A program made the translations under genes and the position numbers. The notes under the pieces are model-generated. The model was given only the letters and a program-made list of their open reading frames with translations, had not been told where the DNA came from and ran no database searches. Positions 41,973-51,355 of a DNA stretch of 64,000 bases are shown piece after piece; positions within the stretch are counted from its first letter, which is position 1, and each line of letters starts with the position of its first letter. The DNA comes from an uncultured beta proteobacterium (GTDB lineage: Bacteria > Pseudomonadota > Gammaproteobacteria > Burkholderiales > SG8-41), in the NCBI GenBank assembly GCA_903889565.1, contig CAISYC010000068.1, positions 62,001-126,000 on the forward strand. Direction: 5' to 3'.

Positions 41973-42821
41973 ATGGCCAAACATATTGTCTGTCTGACCT
42001 TTGATTTCGACGGCATCTCCGGTTTTGTCGCGCGCGGCTCACCCACGCCGAGCCCGGTGTCGCGCGGCGAATTCGGACCGCGCGTGGCGGCGCCGCGGTT
42101 GCTCGCGTTGTTCAGGAAATACCGCATCAAGACCAGCTGGTATGTGCCGGGTCACACCATCGAGAGTTTTCCCGATGCGGTGAAGGCGGTGGTCGATCAC
42201 GGTCACGAAATCGGCCACCACGGCTGGCGGCACATTTCACCGGTAGCGTTTTCGCGCGAAGAGGAGGAGGCCGAACTCATCCGCGGCAACGAGTCGATCA
42301 AGCGCATCTCGGGTGAATACGCGCGCGGCTATCGCTCGCCGGGCTGGGACTTGAGCCCGCATTCGGTCGAGCTTTTCATCAAGCACGGCTTCACCTACGA
42401 CACCAGCATGATGGGCGACGACTACGGCCTGTATTACGCCCGCCAGGGCGATGTGCTCGATTTGCACAAGCCCGCGCAGTTCGGTGCGGTGACGCCACTC
42501 GTCGAATTGCCGATCAGCTGGTCCACCGACGATGCGCCCCATTTTGAATACATGCGCACCGGCAACGCGATCCGCCCGGGCATGATGAAAGCCGGCGACG
42601 TGCTCGAAAACTGGATCACCGATTTCGATTACATGCAGAAGACCACGGACTGGGGCGTGCTGACCTTTACCTGCCACCCGTTCATCAGCGGCCGCGGGCA
42701 TCGCATCATGATGCTGGAAAAACTCATCCGGAATCTGAAGCAGAAGGGCGCCGTGTTCCAGCGCGCCGACAAGACGGTGGAAGAATTCCGCAAACGCAGC
42801 AAGGTGCGCAAGGCGGCTTAG
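41973..42821 (+). CDS. Polysaccharide deacetylase family protein
   Basis: LTFDFDGIS, SWYVPGHTIESFPDAVKAVVDHGHEIGHHGWRH, GYRSPGWDLSPHSVELFIKHGFTYDTS. Confidence 0.92.
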   Translation: MAKHIVCLTFDFDGISGFVARGSPTPSPVSRGEFGPRVAAPRLLALFRKYRIKTSWYVPGHTIESFPDAVKAVVDHGHEIGHHGWRHISPVAFSREEEEAELIRGNESIKRISGEYARGYRSPGWDLSPHSVELFIKHGFTYDTSMMGDDYGLYYARQGDVLDLHKPAQFGAVTPLVELPISWSTDDAPHFEYMRTGNAIRPGMMKAGDVLENWITDFDYMQKTTDWGVLTFTCHPFISGRGHRIMMLEKLIRNLKQKGAVFQRADKTVEEFRKRSKVRKAA

Positions 42822-42840
42822 TTATTCTTTGCGTTTTGTA

Positions 42841-42909
42841 GGGTGGGTTTGGCGCGACGCGCCGTAACCCGCCATCGCAAGCGGTGGGTTACGCTGCGCT
42901 AACCCACCC
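42841..42909. repeat. Intergenic nested palindrome
   Basis: outer arms GGGTGGGTT (42841-42849) / AACCCACCC (42901-42909), inner GTAACCC (42864-42870) / GGGTTAC (42886-42892), between convergent genes. Confidence 0.6.
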
Positions 42910-42924
42910 TGCGAATTACGCGAG

Positions 42925-43941
42925 TTAGCCGATCTTCACCGGCTGATGCGTCTGCGCCGATTTCAACACCGCCTCCAGCACCGCCACGCCGTGCGCTTCG
43001 TCGCCGCCGGCGACCGCCAGCGGCCGCTTGGCATTGATCGCATCGGCGAAGTTTTCGAGTTCGGCGCGTTCCGTGCTGGTTTGCGGGAAAGTCACGATCT
43101 GCGGTTTGTGATGCACATGCAGATTGTCCGGGTTGACGTAGCACACGCGCAGTTGCCACGTCGTCAGATGTTCGGTGTCGCCGACCTCGGCCCAGCCCTT
43201 GGAGCCGAACACCTGCATGCGCCAGGTTTCCGCAGTGGCGATAAAGGTGCCGAGATAACCGGTGGCGCCGTTCTTGAAGAGAAACAGCATCGATGTCGTG
43301 TCGTCGATGCCGTAATCGAGGGTGCGGCGATAGCTTTGCGCGTAGACGTTATCGATCTGGCCCGACAGATACATCATCGCATCGACCACATGCACGCCGC
43401 GCCCGGTCATGCCGCCGGCGGGGCCTTCTTCGGGGCGCAGGCGCCAGTGTTCTTTGCCGAAGCGGTAGACGCTGGGGCCGCAGAAATTGCCTTCGATGTG
43501 CTGCAGGACGCCGAGGCGGCCGTCGTCGAGCATGCGGCGGATTTCCTGCAGCGCCGGCTGGAAGCGCCAGTTGTAGCCGACCGCCAGCGTGATCTTGTGG
43601 GCGGCGCAGGCCTTGAGGCAGGCGGCGGCTTCGGCGCCGGTCAGCGTCAGCGGCTTTTCGGTGAACACATGTTTGCCGGCTTTGGCCGCGGCCGTAATGA
43701 GTTCGACGCGCTGCGTATGCGGCGTGGCGACGATCACCGCGTCAATCTTCGGATCGGCGAGCAGGGCGGCGACCGTATCGACCAGCGGGAAGCCCTGTTG
43801 TTTGGCGTAATCGACGGCGTCCTGCGCGCGCGTGCGCGTGGCGCCGGCGACGACGCGGATCTTGTCGCTTTTGCCCTGAATGCTGTTGACGAGGTTTTGC
43901 CCCCAGCGGCCGAGGCCGACGATGCCTGCATTGATCATCAT
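42925..43941 (-). CDS. Gfo/Idh/MocA family oxidoreductase
   Basis: NAGIVGLGRWGQNLVNSI, VFTEKPLTLTGAEA, AVGYNWRFQPALQEIRR. Confidence 0.93.
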   Translation of the reverse strand: MMINAGIVGLGRWGQNLVNSIQGKSDKIRVVAGATRTRAQDAVDYAKQQGFPLVDTVAALLADPKIDAVIVATPHTQRVELITAAAKAGKHVFTEKPLTLTGAEAAACLKACAAHKITLAVGYNWRFQPALQEIRRMLDDGRLGVLQHIEGNFCGPSVYRFGKEHWRLRPEEGPAGGMTGRGVHVVDAMMYLSGQIDNVYAQSYRRTLDYGIDDTTSMLFLFKNGATGYLGTFIATAETWRMQVFGSKGWAEVGDTEHLTTWQLRVCYVNPDNLHVHHKPQIVTFPQTSTERAELENFADAINAKRPLAVAGGDEAHGVAVLEAVLKSAQTHQPVKIG

Positions 43942-44068
43942 GAAAGTCCTGCGTTATGCGCGATCAGCGCGCGAGCCGGCATTTTAGCGGATGGGCGTGA
44001 TTGCGCGTCCGCCCGGCTGACGCAGTGCGGCGGCTCGCGTAAAATGCAACTTTTCCGGCGCCTTTACC

Positions 44069-45460
44069 ATGATCAGAACCCGCTTCGCTCCCAGCCCTAC
44101 CGGTTACCTGCATATCGGCGGCGCGCGCACCGCGCTGTTTGCCTGGGCCTACGCGCGCAAACACGGCGGCAAATTCATTCTGCGCATCGAAGACACCGAT
44201 CTGGAGCGTTCGACCCGGCAGTCGGTGCAGGCGATCCTTGATGGCATGCAGTGGCTGGGGCTTGATTGCGACGAGGGCCCGTTTTATCAGATGCAGCGCC
44301 TCGAGCGTTATCAGGCGATCGCCGAGCAACTGGTGAAGGAGGGCAAGGCCTACCCCTGTTACGCGTCCAAAGAAGAACTCGATGCCATGCGCGAAGCGCA
44401 GCGCGCGCGCGGTGAAAAGCCGCGCTATGACGGACGCTGGCGCGATTCGCTCGAAAAACCGCCGGCCGGCGTCAAGCCGGTGATCCGCTTCAAGAACCCG
44501 CAGGAGGGCGAGGTCAGCTGGGCCGACGAGGTCAAGGGCCTGATCACGGTCGGCAACAGCGAACTCGATGATCTGGTGATCCTGCGCGCTGACGGCGTGC
44601 CGACCTATAACTTCGGCGTCGTCATCGATGATCTCGACATGAACATCACGCACGTGATCCGCGGCGACGATCACGTCAACAACACGCCGCGCCAGATCAA
44701 CATCTACAGGGCGCTCGGCGCGACGCTGCCGAAATTCGGTCACGTGCCGATGATCCTCGGCCACGACGGCGAGCGCCTGTCGAAGCGCCACGGTGCGGTC
44801 AGTGTGATGCAGTATCGCGACGACGGTTTTCTGCCGGAGGCGCTGCTCAACTATCTGGCGCGCCTAGGCTGGTCGCATGGCGACGAGGAAAAATTTTCGC
44901 GCGAGCAAATGGTCGAATGGTTCGATCTGCGACACATCAGCAAGTCGCCGGCGCGCTTCGATCCGGACAAACTGCTGTGGCTCAATCAGCAGTACCTGCG
45001 CGAGGCCGACCATCAGCGGTTGGCCGAACTGGTGCAGCCGTTTCTGGCCGCCGATCAAATCTCGACCGATGACGGCCCGCCGCTGTATGCGGTAATCGAC
45101 CTCCTGCTTCAGCGTGTCAGCAGCCTGCACGAACTGGCAGATGCGGCGGTGCTGTTTTACCGTCCGCTGGAGCCGTCGGCGGCATTGCGCGAGCAGCATT
45201 ACGCTGCGGCGGTGCGGCCGGCGATCGAGGATCTCTATGCGCGTTTTCAGGCGAGCGTGTGGAACCGCGCGGCGATCAATGACGTCATCAGGGCGGTGGT
45301 CGGCGCGCATGCGCTCAAGATGCCCAAGCTCGCGATGCCGCTGCGCGTGATGGTCACCGGCACACCGCAGACGCCGTCAATCGACGCCACCCTCGAACTC
45401 ATCGGCAAGGAAACGGTTTTGGCCCGTATGTCCGCGGAGTTAAAGCACTTTCCGACCTGA
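44069..45460 (+). CDS. gltX: Glutamyl-tRNA synthetase
   Basis: [26 protein letters not shown] (HIGH), KLSKRHG-like [11 protein letters not shown] (KMSKS), [14 protein letters not shown]. Confidence 0.97.
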   Translation: MIRTRFAPSPTGYLHIGGARTALFAWAYARKHGGKFILRIEDTDLERSTRQSVQAILDGMQWLGLDCDEGPFYQMQRLERYQAIAEQLVKEGKAYPCYASKEELDAMREAQRARGEKPRYDGRWRDSLEKPPAGVKPVIRFKNPQEGEVSWADEVKGLITVGNSELDDLVILRADGVPTYNFGVVIDDLDMNITHVIRGDDHVNNTPRQINIYRALGATLPKFGHVPMILGHDGERLSKRHGAVSVMQYRDDGFLPEALLNYLARLGWSHGDEEKFSREQMVEWFDLRHISKSPARFDPDKLLWLNQQYLREADHQRLAELVQPFLAADQISTDDGPPLYAVIDLLLQRVSSLHELADAAVLFYRPLEPSAALREQHYAAAVRPAIEDLYARFQASVWNRAAINDVIRAVVGAHALKMPKLAMPLRVMVTGTPQTPSIDATLELIGKETVLARMSAELKHFPT

Positions 45461-45510
45461 CATTTTCTTTACAGCCCATCGTGCCGTCGGTATAATGCGC
45501 CCTCTTTCGT

Positions 45511-45586
<76 letters not shown>

Positions 45587-45661
45587 GCAACATGTTGATG
45601 CATCACCTTCGTAGTCGTTGTAGCAGTTGCCGTTGTTTCTTTTTAGGTAGTTAGCCTCGCA

Positions 45662-45737
45662 GTCCCCATCGTCTAGAGGCCTAGGACATCACCCTTTCAC
45701 GGTGAGTACCGGGGTTCGAATCCCCGTGGGGACGCCA
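45662..45737 (+). tRNA. tRNA-Glu(TTC), CCA encoded; integration site of the adjacent island
   Basis: GTCCCCATCGTCTAGAGGCCTAGGACATCACCCTTTCACGGTGAGTACCGGGGTTCGAATCCCCGTGGGGACGCCA; anticodon TTC. Confidence 0.96.
45690..45737 (+). repeat. attL: 48-bp tRNA-Glu 3' end
   Basis: caccctttcacggtgagtaccggggttcgaatccccgtggggacgcca, identical to 56698-56745. Confidence 0.93.
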
Positions 45738-45744
45738 ATTAAAA

Positions 45745-45784
45745 CAAGGCGTTAGAGCGATAAGTAACGGTTCTAACGGCCTTG
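45745..45784. other. Hairpin just inside attL
   Basis: CAAGGCGTTAGA (45745-45756) / TCTAACGGCCTTG (45772-45784), one bulged base; no T-run. Confidence 0.5.
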
Positions 45785-46388
45785 TGTCGCGGCCATGTCG
45801 CGCCACCCTCACCAAAAACGCGTTGAATTGAGCGAACGGCATACTGGCTGTTTTCGCGCGTGAGAAAAGAGCCGGTATCGATTGATGCCCGGTCTTTCCC
45901 ATCAACGCAACGTCGCGCTTTTACACAGCCATGCTGTCGCTGATGTTGACGACGACGTGCCGGTCGGCCCCTTGTTGCCCGCACCGTGCGAGTGATGCAC
46001 ACGAAGATGATGGACCGGTCGATACCCCGATCGCATTAACGGCATCGTCGTCGCGTCGTTGATCTTCAATGGACTTGGAACGCGCCACCGGTTGCCACAT
46101 CGGCATATCCGGTCGCGGATCACCGCTCAAACTGTCGCCGGCATCAACCCACGCAGTCACAGCCCGCAAGCGCGAAAACAGGCATACCATGGCCGCAGCG
46201 CGTCCGAATGAACGCGGCATATCGCGTCCTGACGCGTCAATTCTGACCCGATACCGTCGAATAGTAAGCGAATTGAGCAAAGACCCCTCAAAGATCAAAA
46301 GATGCACCGAGTGCAATCACCTGGTTGACGCGCCCACCATGCGTCCCTTGTCGCGCAATCAGAGTGGTGGTGGCGTCAGGAATGTATG

Positions 46389-46532
46389 CTGCGTATTCCG
46401 GACCATCGTGACCGGGGTTTCCGGAGGAACGTGACCGACGATTCCGTTTGATCGTGACCGGCCATTCCGTTCGATCGTGACCGATTTTGGGCTTGGCCCG
46501 GAATCACCGGTCACGATCAACGGAATACGCAG
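46389..46532. repeat. Miniature repeat element: four 23-bp tandem units plus one inverted copy, bounded by CTGCGTATTCCG inverted ends
   Basis: CGTGACCG at 46407, 46430, 46453, 46476 (exact 23-bp spacing), inverted CGGTCACG at 46508; ends CTGCGTATTCCG 46389-46400 and CGGAATACGCAG 46521-46532. Confidence 0.65.
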
Positions 46533-47116
46533 TATGCCCCGACTGTTACGCCCGCGTCATGGCGTTCAGGAAAGCGGTGCGCACCATTTAGCTTGTTCGG
46601 TCGGTCGGCGTTGCCCGATGAACCGATCGCGCGTTCGCTGCCAGTAATGGCCTCGTTGCGAAGAATTTCTTGTGGCTGCCGCCCCTCGCGAAGGAACTCG
46701 TGGGGGAGGGGGGCTACCAACCCGAAGGAAAAAAGCGAACCCCGCACCCCCTAACTAAGGTTCCATCCCACGCGGATAAACGCGGTAGGGGCCTCCTCAT
46801 TTCCGCGGCGGGTCGTTTTCTACGGCCGGCGGCGGTCGCTATAGCGGCGCGGCGCCTTGTTCTCCTGGGCCGACAGACACGACAATGATGCGTGAAGCAT
46901 GGGGTGCGCGACACGAATCGGGAAACCTACGACCCCGCATACAGACTTATTCAAGTGGAGTTACGAACTATTGAATCGGCGTAATATGTTTTGGGACGTT
47001 TTCGTAGCCCCGCGAGTTCGAAGAAAAATGTTAATTTCCTCCACTGACGCTTTCCGTTGGCGGCGTTCGCCCGCGCCAGATACCCGGCAACATGCCTCAT
47101 TAGGGATGTGTTCCTA

Positions 47117-47653
47117 ATGTTTAAAGAAATCGCATGCTTGGTAGCCGGATGCTTGGTGGGGTTCGGACTATTTTTCGCGTTGCAATCGTTCATTCCAGAG
47201 CCGACGTATCCTCATTGCCGCGATGGCTGGAATTCGCCAGCGATCGGCATACAAGGCGCATGTTCACACCACGGTGGCGTTGAAAGCCATGTAACAAAAA
47301 CTCACGACGCGCCTTTTTTAATCGGTAGCCTTCTTGCAGGACTCTTCACATACGTCGGACTACGTAGGCTGTTGGGAATCAATAAAACGCCGTCAAGGTC
47401 AGCCAAAACTATTCCCGATGCGGACGACAAAGAACGAATTATTCGCGACGCCATTGAAAATAAAAATAAAATTGAATTTCAATATTCAAAAAAGGGCGAA
47501 TCGATAAGCAGGCTAAGAACGATTAGGCCGACACGACTTGAATATATCGTTCCGCGCCGAAAAGAAACGCTATGCGTTGTAGGTCACTGCGATCTACGCA
47601 ACGCCCAGAGAAGCTTCGCTTTGATGCGGGTGAAAGACTTGAAAGTGTTGTAA
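47117..47653 (+). CDS. Two-TM protein with a CxDG...CSHHGGV loop and C-terminal WYL-like domain
   Basis: 178 aa; TM1 ACLVAGCLVGFGLFFALQSF, loop CRDGWNSPAIGIQGACSHHGGV, TM2 FLIGSLLAGLFTYVGL, C-terminal KNKIEFQYSKKGESISRLRTIRPTRLEYIVPRRKETLCVVGHCDLRNAQRSFALMRVKDLKVL. Confidence 0.65.
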   Translation: MFKEIACLVAGCLVGFGLFFALQSFIPEPTYPHCRDGWNSPAIGIQGACSHHGGVESHVTKTHDAPFLIGSLLAGLFTYVGLRRLLGINKTPSRSAKTIPDADDKERIIRDAIENKNKIEFQYSKKGESISRLRTIRPTRLEYIVPRRKETLCVVGHCDLRNAQRSFALMRVKDLKVL

Positions 47654-47710
47654 GGTATCAGTAGCCTAACGTGTTCGCGCCAAGGTCAGCAATGCCTTTG
47701 GAATAGACGA

Positions 47711-48182
47711 TTAACACACGCTATTGACCTCAAAGTAGTGTCTTAACCGTTCATATCGAGCAAGCAGTTTCCCGCATTGCTTTGCTTGCCATTGAGTAAT
47801 TTGATCGTCGATGAACTTGCGGGCGTCTGTGTAGACGGCATTTTCGATTTTTCCCGCAATGTGTTTCTTGAAGCCCGCCCCAAGGTAATCAATAATTATT
47901 GAGCCATCAGAGTCCTGTCCGAGTAATGTCAAACAAATAGCAGCCACTTCACGCGAGTAGGAAGTCGCGTGGTCGTCGCCTGACGACTCGGTCGTGGCTT
48001 TAAGAAAGCCAACGACGTGTTGCCCCGCCACAATTCTTGGATATTGGGATACTTTGCTTTCAAGGTGGTAGGCATTGGCGATGACGGGGCCGTATAGTTC
48101 ATTGTCGTTCAACTCAATGCCCCATGCGATATCGATGCCGCCGCGAATTGGTGTGCCGCGAGCCAAGCCGAGCAAGCAAAGC
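47711..48182 (-). pseudogene. 5'-truncated nucleotidyl cyclase-fold-like protein fragment (C-terminal part)
   Basis: GTPIRGGIDIAWGIELNDNELYGPVIANAYHLESKVSQYPRIV resembles the C-terminal half of class III cyclase-like proteins; N-terminal part of the open frame is antisense hsdR. Confidence 0.5.
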
Positions 48183-49085
48183 GACAACCCGGTAAGAGAC
48201 AAGGCGAAGCTGGTTGAGGAACTCCGCGGTGCGGTGAAGGCCGCGACGACGTTTTGCGCGACCAAGCGAGTCGATCTGCCGGCGATCGAGCAGTTGGCGG
48301 CAGGTAGTTTGGACCGATTGCAGCGGATTGACGATGCCGTTAATGCGCTGATTTCGCCTGATCCATTGCGCCGTGAGTTCCTTGGCCACTCCCGGCTGGT
48401 TGGCACGCTCTACAACGCCGTGAAGCCCGATCCCGCGGCCTTGGAGTTTGCCGGGCGCGTGGCCTGCCTTGCGGCGATTGCAGACGCCATTCAAACGAAG
48501 CTGAACCCCGACCCGGTGGACATTACCGCGGTCATGGGCGATATCGGCACCTTGCTTGATGATTCAATCGTTGGCGTAGGGATGCCCGCGAAGCCGGCGC
48601 CGCTGATGGACTTGTCGAAGATTGATTTCGAGGCACTGCGGAAGCGATTTAAAGAGTCAAAGCACAAGAACACCGACCTTGAAGTTCTCAAGGCCGCAAT
48701 CAGCGCGAAGCTGGAAAAGCTGATTAGCCTGAACAAGACGCGCGCCAACTTCGCGGAGTTGTTCGAAGAGTTGATCGAGTCCTACAACACTGGCAGCCGG
48801 AACATTGAAGAATTGTTGGAAGAGTTGATTAAACTCACTCAATCCCTTGATGACGAAGAACAGCGCCATGTCCGGGAGAATATGACCGAAGAAGAACAGG
48901 TCATCTTCGACATCCTGACGCGTCCGGCACCGGCGCTAAGTGCTGATGAGCGCGCCGAGGTCAAGAAGGTCGCCCGCGATCTGCTCGGCCGGCTCAAGGA
49001 ATTGCTGGTCCTAAACTGGCGGCAGAAATCGACCGCGCGTTCACAGTTAAAACTGGCCATTGAGGACGTGCTTGATACCGGGTTC
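48183..49085 (+). pseudogene. hsdR: Type I restriction enzyme R subunit, C-terminal fragment
   Basis: EELIKLTQSLDDEEQRHVRENMTEEEQVIFDILTRPAPALSADERAEVKKVARDLLGRLKELLVLNWRQKSTARSQLKLAIEDVLDTG; no helicase or nuclease domain upstream. Confidence 0.8.
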
Positions 49086-49228
49086 CAAAGGCGACCACGG
49101 CGTCCAAAATTCCTCCCACGATAGAAGGAATTAAAGCGAACGGTTATGATGGTGTCCTCCTACGGTAGTAGGAATCTCATCTTGGATACTTTCCCGAGGC
49201 GGGGAACGCAGGACACAAGGACAGGACA

Positions 49229-49606
49229 ATGAAGGTCGCTAATGCTGCATTAACGCTTTTCTTTCTCCCCCTCGTCGCATCGGCCGGTTGGTTCGGGCCG
49301 TCAAATTACGACGAGTGCATCCTCGAGAATATGAAAGGAGCAGCGAATAGGGAGGCGGCAATTATGATTAGGATGGCTTGCGAGCGGAAGTTTCCGGGGC
49401 CAGCACCGAAGGCCCAACCCGCGCCCCGACCAGTCGCTTGCGAGATATTTCAGCCGGAATCCGTGGATAAACAGGGGCGATCAGTCGCGAGTAGTTTCGT
49501 CACTACCGGGTGCGTGCCGATCAGCAAACAAGAACAACGTAAACTAAAGGCTGCCGGATTTGTGGAATTCAGAGACTTCACCCCTATTCCTGACGATGGC
49601 AAATAA
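49229..49606 (+). CDS. Small secreted protein with a cysteine-bearing ECILENMKGAANREAAIMIRMAC motif
   Basis: signal peptide MKVANAALTLFFLPLVASAG; 125 aa. Confidence 0.6.
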   Translation: MKVANAALTLFFLPLVASAGWFGPSNYDECILENMKGAANREAAIMIRMACERKFPGPAPKAQPAPRPVACEIFQPESVDKQGRSVASSFVTTGCVPISKQEQRKLKAAGFVEFRDFTPIPDDGK

Positions 49607-49615
49607 CGCCGCCAC

Positions 49616-50218
49616 ATGACCGAACCAGAACCAAAGGACAGGGAACCGGGGCCGGCCAAGGAAGAACAGTCGCAACAGTCTACTGGGCAACTGTTCGACC
49701 AAACGCAGGCCCAAGCCGATCTTGAGGCTGCGCTCGCCAACCTGCGGGAGTTATTCGGCATCGACGGCGCTAAGAAGATGGCGCCGAAGTTGAAGAAAAA
49801 GAAGTGTGCCTCCCCTCGGCCGATCAGAATCGCGCAATCAATCGTCCGCGAAACAATCGATCGGTTAAAGGCTATGACTGACTGCCGGATGTCGGGCGAC
49901 GACTCGGGGTTGGCAAACGTGTGGGAAGAAGTTTGCGTCCAGGTGCAGGGAGAACAGTCGATATTTTGGGGTGTGTATCTTGCGACGATTGACGCGCTTC
50001 TTGCGCCCGCGGTGCAAGCCATGGACCCGGTGGTTCGACACGCCTTATGGCTCAAGACCGAGGGCGGCCAAGATTGGAAATTCGATCACGACGACGAGGA
50101 CGATGTTGGGCCACCGACGTTCAACACGGACGACATCATTGAATACCTAAACGAGCGAGTGCTGACGGCAGCGGGGAACTTTGAGAACAGCGCCATCCGG
50201 CGCCATCGCGAGCGGTAG
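49616..50218 (+). CDS. Hypothetical protein
   Basis: 200 aa open frame starting 10 nt after the preceding gene, acidic C-terminal part; no family recognised. Confidence 0.5.
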   Translation: MTEPEPKDREPGPAKEEQSQQSTGQLFDQTQAQADLEAALANLRELFGIDGAKKMAPKLKKKKCASPRPIRIAQSIVRETIDRLKAMTDCRMSGDDSGLANVWEEVCVQVQGEQSIFWGVYLATIDALLAPAVQAMDPVVRHALWLKTEGGQDWKFDHDDEDDVGPPTFNTDDIIEYLNERVLTAAGNFENSAIRRHRER

Positions 50219-50288
50219 GGGTTTACGCTCGACGGCGGACGCGCACGCGCCGCAGAAGCTGGCGGCCGGGAGCCTGTTATCCTTACAT

Positions 50289-50795
50289 ATGACTAAAGAT
50301 AATGGCGACCCGCCGCCCGACGTTGCTGCCTTCATACAGTCGAGCGTCGAAGGGCGGTCACTTGCGGACGTTGCGCGGTGGTTGGCCGACAACGTGGCGC
50401 CCGCCGATAGGCCGACCGCGCTCAACGCGATAGACAATTTGAAAGCGCTTGAGCGATGCTGCGTTACCTTGAGTTTCCGCGTGGCGCACGTAACGGATCG
50501 TGTTCCAGTCGAACTTTTCACCGCTCGTAGCATCACGGCTTACACCTTCGGAAAAGCCATATCGTGCGTCGAAGTGTGGGTCAACGGGGCCGATGTCACC
50601 GGCAAGGTCGGGGTCAGCTATGAAACCCTTTTGAACGAACTTGTCCGCGCGTCCGCGCTAAGTGATGGGGCGGGGGTTCTGGTCGGCCCGGAGGTCGCCA
50701 CGGACGACAACCGTCGCGACCATAGCTATGTTGAGAATGTCGGAGGCAGGCATACCGTTGACCAACAGGCTGTTGGACAGACTGTGTTGACGTAG
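50289..50795 (+). CDS. Hypothetical protein
   Basis: frame 50181-50795, internal ATG giving MTKDNGDPPPDVAAFIQSS; no family recognised. Confidence 0.45.
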   Translation: MTKDNGDPPPDVAAFIQSSVEGRSLADVARWLADNVAPADRPTALNAIDNLKALERCCVTLSFRVAHVTDRVPVELFTARSITAYTFGKAISCVEVWVNGADVTGKVGVSYETLLNELVRASALSDGAGVLVGPEVATDDNRRDHSYVENVGGRHTVDQQAVGQTVLT

Positions 50796-50881
50796 CGGGT
50801 TCGTTGACTCAAGCTGTTGCCAAGTGGGCCGCCGGCGCTCACGGTTTGACGGCCCAGACCGCCACAAGGCTAACATTCTCG

Positions 50882-51355
50882 ATGAAACGATCGATACACG
50901 CTGTTGGTCTTTTCCTGTTCGTGCTATTGATAATGCCCGCTAGTGCCTTCGCACAGATTTTTGAGTGCGTCGACTCCGCCGGCAATATCGAATTCGCGCA
51001 GAAATGCTCGCCAGGCACCGTTAAACAAAGGGAGGTCGTGAACGCCGCGACGACCAATTCCAAGGGTGACAATGCGCAGCCGCAAAAGTCATATAAGGAT
51101 GAAGAGGCCGGCTTTCGCCAACGGCAATTAGAGCGTGAACAGGCCGACGCCAACGACGCGAAGGCAAGATCGGCAGCGGAAGCGGCGATCAAGAAATGCA
51201 AGGACGCTCAATCCAGGCATGTTGCTGTCGAAAATGCCCGGCGCTTGAGCGGGGGCATCGACCCGCAGACGGGCGAAAGAAAATTTCTTAACGATGATGA
51301 ACGGGCAGCGGCAACACAAAAGGCGCGTAACGAAGTCGCGAAGCTGTGTCAGTGA
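50882..51355 (+). CDS. Secreted DUF4124-like protein
   Basis: signal peptide MKRSIHAVGLFLFVLLIMPASAFAQ, then IFECVDSAGNIEFAQKCSPGT. Confidence 0.6.
   Translation: MKRSIHAVGLFLFVLLIMPASAFAQIFECVDSAGNIEFAQKCSPGTVKQREVVNAATTNSKGDNAQPQKSYKDEEAGFRQRQLEREQADANDAKARSAAEAAIKKCKDAQSRHVAVENARRLSGGIDPQTGERKFLNDDERAAATQKARNEVAKLCQ

Noticed and set aside
45681-45905. 74-aa minus-strand ORF ending RPHGDSNPGTHRERVMS
   Set aside because: It is the antisense of tRNA-Glu plus island DNA; useful as evidence of the recombinase tail but not a gene.
48075-49124. Intact gene for the hsdR-like ORF
   Set aside because: The first ~36 residues are antisense to the cyclase-like fragment and the C-terminus degenerates after LDTG; best read as a fragment.
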